Part shown: in pieces, positions 55,891-64,000 of the stretch
How the letters are laid out: each line of letters begins with the position of its first letter
Position numbering within the stretch: the first letter of the stretch is position 1
DNA from: Ramazzottius varieornatus
Taxonomy: Eukaryota > Tardigrada > Eutardigrada > Parachela > Ramazzottiidae
Direction: 5' to 3'
Assembly: GCA_001949185.1 (NCBI GenBank)
Contig: BDGG01000010.1
Span: forward strand, 1,063,773-1,127,772
Length of the DNA stretch: 64,000 nucleotides
The notes under the pieces: generated by a model
Database searches by the model: none
Seen by the model: only the letters and a program-made list of their open reading frames with translations
Told to the model about the DNA's origin: nothing
Program-made: the position numbers and the translations under genes

Positions 55891-58800
55891 ATGGCTCATC
55901 TTGTAGGTGGAGGCGACAGTGTGGACGTCAACGGCGGAGCTCGCAGTGCATCTCCTAAACGTCCGGAATACTCCAGTCATCATCAAGATTTCTCCCCGTC
56001 GAAGATCGAAGAAAGCGCCGTCGCTGAAGAAAGCTTCACCGCGAGACATACAGACTTACTTCTTGTACCGGATGGACCGTATAAGGAGCCATTCGTCCTG
56101 TCCACCTTTCCTTGGATCGCAATTTCCCGTTTCGAAAGCCAGCTACTATCCGACTGTGCTCAGAAATTATCCTCGGACGACGCACGTGATGCAGAAGAAG
56201 CGTGCTACCAGTTACTCGATGTTTTCCTGTATGATTTCCCTGCTGAGGTATTCCTCCAACGTCCAGCTATCCTCCAGGGATTGCTCGGCTTGCTGGACTC
56301 CAAAACGACTTCGCTTGCGGCCTTGGCCATCTCCTGCCTAGTACAGCTGACGCACAACTGTTCCGTGAGGTTTTACAAGATCTCGACGTCGACGGGTGAA
56401 GGAGTTGCTTCTCAACTTCATGCCTTTGCAGCCGGTGACTGCAGCATGTCCGTACCGGAAGTGCAGTCTTTCCCCAGTTCCTCCATTGCCTCCATCCTGT
56501 CAGGTCGGAATTCCCTGCTTAGAAATGGTCGGAGGGATTCAACGTCGCGGCTGTCAGTTTCCAGGTTAGTGATCGATCAGATTCCACCGATGTTTCTGCT
56601 CGACGATAGTTCTTTGGTCATCCAATGCGGATAATGTTTACTCCCGCATGACGTCACAGTAGTCAAGTTACTCAATTTAGAAAACGCTTCGGTCCGCCTT
56701 ATGATTGAACGTCATAGCGTAAGTTAATACGCAAATTCGTATTAGCTTGGCCGTGCTGTATTTCAGTCAGCTGGCGTCGTTGGCGGAAACAATCGAACTG
56801 GATTCACCAGAAGAGAGCCTCAAGCTTCAACTCCGTCAGATTCCTCTGCCAGTATTCCTCTGTGCTGTGATCGATGTGTGCCTGAACGCGTTAGGCGAAG
56901 ACCTGCCTTATGGACTATCCCAACCGCTGCACCTTCTGGACCTGGCAGCACGACTACAGTGCTGCGTGGTCAACCCGACGATGTGGTCTGCCGACTCCCC
57001 GGAAGCCAGAAAGATGGCCGAGAACCTCCTACATTCTCTCCATGCTACCGGCAACAGGGTCCTGTTCCACGCTAAACGAAGCGAGCGCGTGCTGCATGAG
57101 GCAAAAACCTCCCGGCTGGTCTACGTTGGCCTGTGTAAGATCGTGTACATATTCACAGGTCTGATACCTGTTGCACAGCACCAACACATCCCGGCACCCC
57201 TTCGAGCCTGTCTTCCGTGGATATGTCAAGATGAATCGCTCGCTCTGTGCTTTCCTGCCATACGCGAAAGACTTCTACCATATCTAAAGGTTATTAAACA
57301 GAATTCATTCAAAATGAAAGTTATATTGTACGGTTGTTCTAGGTTTGTAACCCTACCGGTTACGAAGCATTCAAAGAAGCCAGAGACATTTGCAGTGCAT
57401 TCAGCAGCACCTGCATCTTCATCAGCGACTCTTCGGACTTTTCCTCGCAAAGTTACCAAGCTGATGCAGAAAGAGCGATGAACGCTCTGCCTTCCCTAGT
57501 CTACCATCAGAGCCCACTCTTCCTCCAGCGGTGCTTTCGTCTGTGCTCCGAAGCACTAGCCAAGAGTTCGGACTGCTCCAAAGTCATCACGAAGCTCCTG
57601 GTTCGTCTGCTGTCGTACACTAACCCTGGCGTACAGAAGCAGGTTTACGACGAGCTCTTCAAGTTCGTCGCAGACATCCTCAACGTCCGCAATGCCGCGG
57701 ACCCGAAGCAAACGCCGGGCGCCAATGTGGTCTTTCTCTTGAATACGCAAGTGATGAGGGAAATCGTCCTGTATGGAATGTTCCAACCGGATACCAGAGC
57801 GTTTGCGCAGAATATCCTTTCGCTGCTTAGTCAGAAGTTCTTGATCAATAACGCTACAGTATGGAATCGACTGAAAACGGTGATCAGGTACTAACTGCCC
57901 CGTTCTATTTCCATGGTCTTCCTGTAATTTAATTATATCGTTTTTTTGTTTAGGTCTTCGATAAGCGGAGTCTTCATGCATGCAGATTTAGGTATTGTAA
58001 GTTTCTATACACGAAGACTGTACTTACTTATTTGGCACGTTAGCAGACAAACTTGACAAGATCATTCCCCAATTGGCGCACGACTTAAGTTCACGACACT
58101 GAAAACTTGCGTCAATTGGGAAAACAGTTTTGCTGAGTTTGTTTCTGTTTTCCCTTTTGCGTGAATTTCCTTGCGAGTGGAACACTATACTGATTTGTTC
58201 CGCCTTGTTTTTATTTTAGAGACGGATTTTGGGCGAAGGGTTCTGAGCTGGAGTCAAGACCAAGAAGAAGAAAACGCCCTCTTCGACGGAACCTCTCGCT
58301 ACAGGGCAGCCTTCATCCTCCTGTACCACCAGAACCGCCTAGTTCGTGGTCACGCTTCCAATCTTATCCATCAAAGGATAGGGGAAGTGCGCTTACATGG
58401 CGATACACTCATCCCGGAAAGCCAGTATGTCTTCGACATGGATGGCGACCCAGAACCGTTCTCTATTGACAGCTTAGAAAGAGGTTTGCGGGTGTGGCAG
58501 GATAGCAGACTGGACATCAACGTCCGCTGGACTGCACTCTGGCAGATGCACTCACACCTGCGAAGACCGGCAGCACAAGAAAGCTTCGTTCGACTGAATG
58601 GCCCACAGAGTCTGCTGGGAATGCTGAAGCTGATCGTGGACGGAACAGAGCAGAACTGGAGCGCGGAGAACTTAGCGTTGCTGTTCGAGTGTATCCTAGC
58701 TGTGATTCACAACAACGACAGTAAGCCCAGTTCTACGATTTACCAGTTTCTATAAGTTGACTTTCGAAGAAGTTTCTTGTTGAAATCCAAATTTAGAAGA

Positions 58801-61800
58801 TCGGCTATGAAAAACACGCCCATATTGCAAACGCTTGCATACGAAGACCCCACAGTAAAGTTGCCGTCCGTAGTATGCAGGTACTCAAAGTGAGCGTATT
58901 TCAAGCCTTTCGCATGTGAGTCGGCAATTCAGTAAAATGGCTTTTGCAGAGTGGAGGTTGGAAAATGCTCAGCAGATGAGTGTCTATGAGAACGTTATTA
59001 TTGCACTCTCGCTGATTCCAACGGGCAGTGCCTTGTGGAACAAGATTCAGTCAAAAGGATCGACCATTATCTTTCTCCTATCTTTCGACGATGCGCTTAT
59101 GCGCAAAGAAGGACAATTGTCCATCTGCTGTACATTCTACCGACTGGTCATGTTCCCTTGCAGCATGATGTTCCACGACTTCAACAAGAAAACCTCGAAA
59201 GCGGCCAACTGCGACCTGCTTCGCTCACCGGTTGCTGAGATGCTGGTCACACACTGGAACGTCGCGCTGGCTGGCGGAGTAACGAAGTTGGTCGGCGATG
59301 ACAAATCGGAGTGGATGGGCGACTTCGCTGCCAGATTGATTATGGATGATCGAGCTAAAACCATGCTAAGGTGAACAAACCGGACCTAGCCAACCTTACT
59401 CGCTAAGATCGTTTTTCCAAGTGGCGCACGCTTTCAGCCACTAACACTGGAAACGTGCGCCTCCTACAAAAAGATCTTGTCGAATTTTTTTGCCGAGCAC
59501 CCGAAGATCGAATATCACTTCTTATGCGTTATAATATGACCGTCGTAGAATGTGTCATCCCCGCTTCGGTTTCACCGATACACTCTACGTTCTCGAGAAC
59601 GCCAAAAGCCACAGCGAAGCTATGCAATCTGTCGACACGATATCTGTCTACGTGATGCTCTTCGCCTTTCTCCACAAAGAAGACAGGAATGAGATTCCAC
59701 ATGGCGTCGAAAGCGCCTTCCGGTACGTCACAGTCCTTCCACACAACTCTTCCGATCTCAACCTCCTTCGCTCCATCGCCAAGTTCGTGCAGCTCGTTGT
59801 CGACAAAGAAGACACTGCCATCTCTGACCACAGTTCTTCCGTTCATTGGATTCACGGTCTACTCTTCGACCAACGCAGTCTCTTCGTGGAGGCTGTCCGG
59901 AAAGCCAACAGGGAACTGTCGTTGCTGGCGAATGGCAAAGCGTCGCTGAGGGTCGCTTACATATCGGCCTGCAAGTCCTTCGCTTCGACGGCGTGGTCGT
60001 TGTTTCACAGTGTGCCGAAAGTGCTCGGGTCTTCGGAAGAACAGTGGGATGTGGTCGAGCTTCTCGATCTGTTCATGGAGTCGCTGAGGAATGCGGTGAC
60101 GCTTCCGTTTTTAGATTTAGGTGCGCTGGGAATGGTTTGTCGCTGCTTGGCACAGTTTTGTGGTCTGGCGTCGGTAAGTAGGTACGTCTACCTCTGCCTA
60201 GTTTCTCTTCCTGAATTCTTCAGAAAGTTTCTTTGAGCAGAACATTCTTCTCGAATATTCTTTCTTATTGAATCTTCGATAGAAAATTGGTCATAGTTTC
60301 ATTAGACTAATTCTTTGATAATTTCTCAGCTAGTTATCATGGTTGTACTGTTCGACGAGTTCGAGTGAAACGTTAAGTTTTTCTGTTCTGCAGGTGGCCA
60401 AATTGCCAGAGACGATCGCTTTTGTTCCCCTGCTGATCACCACCATCATGTTCGTCTTCAGCCAACAGCAGAGCATCGCCTGGTCCTTCTCAGGTCGCGG
60501 AGTGGTCCAGTCCGCCTCCCTTGCCTTGGCGGAGCTGGTGACGTTCCAAGTGGAGAACCACCTCTTTCCGGCCATGCTGGAGTCTTGGAAGAACGAGAAC
60601 GGCGACTTGGGCTGGCTGCTCCCGTTGTGGGCGCATCGGGATCCCGTCGTGAGATCGTGCAGTCTGAGCACGGCGACTGCGCTGAGCCAGACTAAAGAAG
60701 GTCGATCGCTCATCATCCAGTGCTTCGCTTTCGTTCCTGGTGGAGTATGGAACGCCGTGCTGAGCTTCCTGTTCAACCCAGAGGAACCGGATGCTGTCAA
60801 GTTCAACGCTGTCAATCTTCTCGCGGCAATGCTACAGGTGCATCGAATATTTCAAGAGGGACGTTTAATCCTTCAAATGTTTTATTCTAATATTTTTTCA
60901 ACCACCAAGCCAAACTGGCAGGTTGGCTTTGAACAGTGAAAGAGGTTGACATGAACGCATACTCTGACCCATACGGTTGTCGTGGGTCGACGTATGCAGG
61001 TACGTGCAAGGTGGGCATAGTCTGCTTGCCGATCAATCGTACTCATCTGTAGCGTGCGGTTCCTCGTGAAGCGGATACTCTGCAAACTTTTAACCGGTTT
61101 ATTTGTTGTTTTCGTAGTCTGATTTGAAGAAGACCGACTTGGTTCTGAGGGACGAGCTAAATGGCAAGCAGTTGGAAGGAACGGAAGCCTTGGCGGCCAT
61201 GTTGGAGCAACTCGGCTTCTACCGTGCCGTGTTCCAGATTTGCCAAAGCTTTGACGGGTCACATGCAGTTCGGCCTCCCTCAGAATACCTTCTGGGTTCC
61301 GTCTTTCGACTGTGCGCTGCATTGGTCCGGCTCGTCGGCAAAAGAGCGGTAGCCAGCCTGAAAGCGCTCAAGTTCTTCCACGCAGCCATGCACGTGTGCT
61401 TCCTAGTCAAGAGCTTCGTCCAACAAAGCCCGAAACTTGCGGACCGTCTGCAAATGTTCTCAGACTTGTTCGCAATGTTAGGCTATGCCTTGCAGACAGA
61501 CGAGACAATGGCCGAAATCATTTCTTACAGTAAGCAAAGAGACTGTAGTATACTGCTGTAAATTACTAAGACATCAGTGCAACAACCTGCATACGCATGC
61601 TCACTATGTGTGTAAGGCCAGATGTATACACGCTCATGACGAATGGCGCCAGCTTCGGGGTTTCTCAACTTTAGTGTACTCTAGTCCCTTTTGTTGAATA
61701 ACCGGGACAACGATGAAGTGATTGGTCGAGACTTTGCTTGAAATTTAGAGACACTATTTGAACTCTTTTGTTTTCTGTTTAGATATGTACGCGGTTGGGG

Positions 61801-63990
61801 CGGGCTTGACGCTGCTGGATCCTGGACTTGCCCCAGTTGAGGCGCTACGGGACCTGTGGATTAACATCTATACGGTCCTGTCTGAGTCTCTAAAGAACAG
61901 TCTGGTGCTGGAAGGTGTCTGGAGGTTTCTCTCAGATTTCAACAAGACCATATACTTTAATATCAAGACTTCTTTCAATTTGAATGTGACTGATGCGAAT
62001 AACCAGCGGCTACAGATCGCCCTGTTGAGCAGTCTCGAAGTGGTTACTGCAATCGACCGCGAAGAAGTCCAACAGTTCTTGTGGAAGCCGATAGCGGCTC
62101 TCCCTAGCGGAGAACCTGAATGCATGGGTAAGGCTTTTCGCTTCCGCCAAACGGTATTTTTCTGACGTTGTGAAACATGCCTTCCAAAACTGGACTAGGT
62201 AAACAAACTCGAAAAGATCGGTTTTCCATGTGGCGCATGGCTGCAGCCAACAACTTCGAAAACGTGCGCTACCTGGGAAAACAGTCTTGCCGAGTCTGCT
62301 TGTTCACCTCCCAATCAGTTTGCTTATTTCGTTCGCGCTTTGTGGAATATCTAAGGTCTCTTTGATTTTGTAGGTGAGGTAATTACCCACTTTTTGGTCC
62401 AGAAGTTTGACGAGCCGGCGGCTTTGGAGTTTGATGCCTGGATTGAGCTTCTCAAGCGCCTGCTCCTTCGGCACGAGCAAGTGCGCCAGGTGGCCATGGA
62501 CAACGACTTTGTCGAGACCGTCATCGACAAGCTGCTGGAGATGGACTGCTCCATCTCCAAGGACATGCACGTCCACAGCAAGAATGTCCTCAAGAAGAAG
62601 ATGACAGAACCCCTCAGAATGTGTCTAGAGTTGTTGATGAATTTGTTGTTCCGTAACGAGGCAGCCAAGAAATTAGCGGCCCAGAAGAGCCTCACTTCGG
62701 TCTTGATCAGTTTGTGGCTGACACTGATAAGCGACACCGAAAGCCTCCATATCCTGTTCTTGAGGCTTCTGTGCACTTACGGAGCTCGGTGCCAGGAATC
62801 CTTGTCGTCTTTTGTTAGAGGTAGGAACACTGCATTCATACAGCCGTAAGCTGAACAGGAAGTCTCATTTTTGTGCACCTGCATACGAGTACATCAGAGC
62901 AAATATACGTTATGCTATATGCAGGTGGACGGCAGATGTTGTTTGACAATCTTCCAAGTCAATTCCATCTTTCGAAACATTCACTGGAATAATTATTCAA
63001 ACTCTTGTAGTGTTTTAGGCGTTCTGGTAGTTGAGACAATGGTTCCGAATTGTCTTTTTATTTTTCAGAGTCCGAATTTGCCCAAACAGCTCCATTGACG
63101 TTATTCCACATCATCATCGCCGACCTGGAAGAACAGCTCGCCTTACCACTTCCTCATCCGGACATCACACCGCTCCTTTTCGACCTTCTCAGCCTGATGT
63201 CCTTGAACCCGAAGTGCCGAGTCTTCATCCGGAAGACCGTCAACGTCAAGCGCGCTATGCCAGCGCCCAGTCCGCGCAAGCCCAAGTACCTGCAAGCCAT
63301 CGACGCCATGTGGTTGGACGTCTTGGCCAACTTGAGCTTCTTCGAGGACGGCCAGATTGTCATACTAGCAAAAGAGGACATTTGTACCATCTTGTTTGAC
63401 TACCTAGAAGTTGAAGGGCTGTTCAAAGAAATTTACATTTCCTCCATGCTGATTTTGAGGAACCTCGCGTTCTCCAGAAAAGGCATGGCAAGGCTGACGG
63501 GAGCTCGGGGCGTGTTGGCCAAGCTCATTCGACTTTGCTCCACACATCCACAGCCTAAAGTCCGTCTTTACGCCCTTTCTTGTTTGGTAGGTTGGCATAA
63601 AGAATTTCAATCATTAAAGAATTCAAAATTAGTTACTGTAGTTTGGTCAAATTCCGACTTCAGATACCAACGTAACTAGAAAAAACATTCAAACGATCTA
63701 TTCGAAATTTTTTATTCTTGAGAGATTCAATTTCAAAACCGAAAAACATGTGATGTCAAATTATGTCACGAAATTCGAATATTTTTTAATATGTTTATTT
63801 TTTGCAGTTGGAATTACTTTACGATCAAGTGAAGCTCCGTCACGCAGCTGCGTCCATTACCTTCGCAGACTTCGGAGCCGGAAAGGACGATGACGAGCCG
63901 CAAATGTTCAATCTGCGAGCACGATTACGTTCTTGCTTGGAAGACATTGGCGAATCGAACGGTTACGATGATGACACCCCGCGAACTTGA
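55891..63990 (+). CDS. rttn: Rotatin (RTTN/Ana3), centriole assembly ARM-repeat protein
   Basis: Fourteen exons (55891-56564, 56746-57289, 57343-57887, 57954-57991, 58220-58688, 58797-58880, 58933-59370, 59549-60173, 60394-60837, 61118-61529, 61783-62127, 62374-62820, 63069-63586, 63808-63990) sum to 1,921 aa in frame. The fifth exon's 3' limit and the sixth exon's frame are the least certain. The early part matches rotatin: LSTFPWIAI, then LLDVFLYDFPAEVFLQRPAI. The rest is helical armadillo-like sequence (LSCLVGW-type and LLSLMSLNPKCRVFIRKTVN segments). Rotatin is needed for centriole elongation and ciliary function. The ARM repeats before STFPW in human rotatin are absent from the frame starting at MAHLVGGGD, so an upstream exon or a short form is possible. 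Three introns carry foldback elements. Confidence 0.85.
58046..58148. repeat. Foldback element, copy 17
   Basis: AACTTGACAAGATCATTCCC and CAATTGGCGCACG pair with TTGCGTCAATTGGGAAAACA. The outer right arm is TTTGCTGAGTTTG. It lies in a rotatin intron. Confidence 0.75.
59390..59490. repeat. Foldback element, copy 18
   Basis: AAGATCGTTTTTCCAAGTGG and CGCACG pair with CGTGCGCCTCCTACAAAAAG and ATCTTGTC. The loop TTTCAGCCACTAACACTGG matches the consensus. It lies in a rotatin intron. Confidence 0.8.
62196..62312. repeat. Foldback element, copy 19
   Basis: TAAACAAACTCGAAAAGATC and TTCCATGTGGCGCATG pair with ACGTGCGCTACCTGGGAAAA and CTTGCCGAGTCTGC. The loop is GCAGCCAACAACTTCG. It lies in a rotatin intron. 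Confidence 0.8.
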
Positions 63991-64000
63991 AGGTAATCTT

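Noticed and set aside
1-64000. Nematode origin, suggested by the FBN-1-like protein
   Set aside because: A clear rotatin gene and the absence of any visible trans-splicing or operon signal argue against a Caenorhabditis-like nematode. Other ecdysozoans remain open.

Overview
The window is eukaryotic nuclear DNA. Every recognisable gene is cut by short GT-AG introns, mostly 50-250 bp, and the protein set is animal: a PRC1/ASE1 microtubule bundler, a giant EGF-ZP matrix protein, odd-skipped, rotatin, elongin B, SAP18, MCTS1, PDCL3 and DMAC2. Balanced base composition, compact genes and an EGF-array protein ending in a ZP domain (as in nematode FBN-1 or insect Dumpy) suggest an ecdysozoan, possibly a tardigrade. 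That placement is inference. Exon limits below were derived by hand from splice sites and reading phase.

Layout. 1-1.34 kb: 3' end of a PRC1 gene (+). 2.5-3.0 kb: unrecognised two-exon open frame (+). 5.83-23.89 kb: one 36-exon gene (+) for a protein of about 4,098 aa with signal peptide, degenerate LDL-A module, about 80 EGF modules, ZP domain, furin-like site and membrane anchor. 25.77-28.68 kb: a membrane-anchored M14 carboxypeptidase and MCTS1 in tandem (-). 28.9-35.9 kb: accessory DNA with inverted-repeat-bounded segments, a gag-like remnant, a SAP-domain ORF (-) and a broken, intronless EXO5-like nuclease ORF (+). 36.1-37.7 kb: BTB-BACK gene (-). 38.1-40.7 kb: DMAC2 (+) and elongin B (-), tail to tail. 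40.7-48.7 kb: gene-poor, with repeats and small secreted-protein candidates. 48.7-49.8 kb: odd-skipped zinc-finger gene (+). 50.5-51.2 kb: unrecognised cysteine-rich gene (-). 51.5-52.1 kb: SAP18 (-), divergent from PDCL3 (+, 53.2-54.4 kb). 55.9-64.0 kb: rotatin (+).

The genes do not form one pathway; this is an ordinary mix of housekeeping, matrix and developmental genes. What links the whole window is a family of short foldback elements of about 90-130 bp. I found 19 copies, in introns and intergenic DNA and never in an exon. They are almost entirely palindromic and share an arm built on AAGTGGCGCACG and, in full copies, ends reading GGGACGTCGGCAAATGA. Two copies of a separate TA-flanked mariner-type MITE lie on either side of the large EGF-ZP gene. 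The SAP/EXO5-like ORF pair near 33-36 kb is the best candidate for an undescribed mobile or cargo-like unit, although the nuclease frame carries stop codons.
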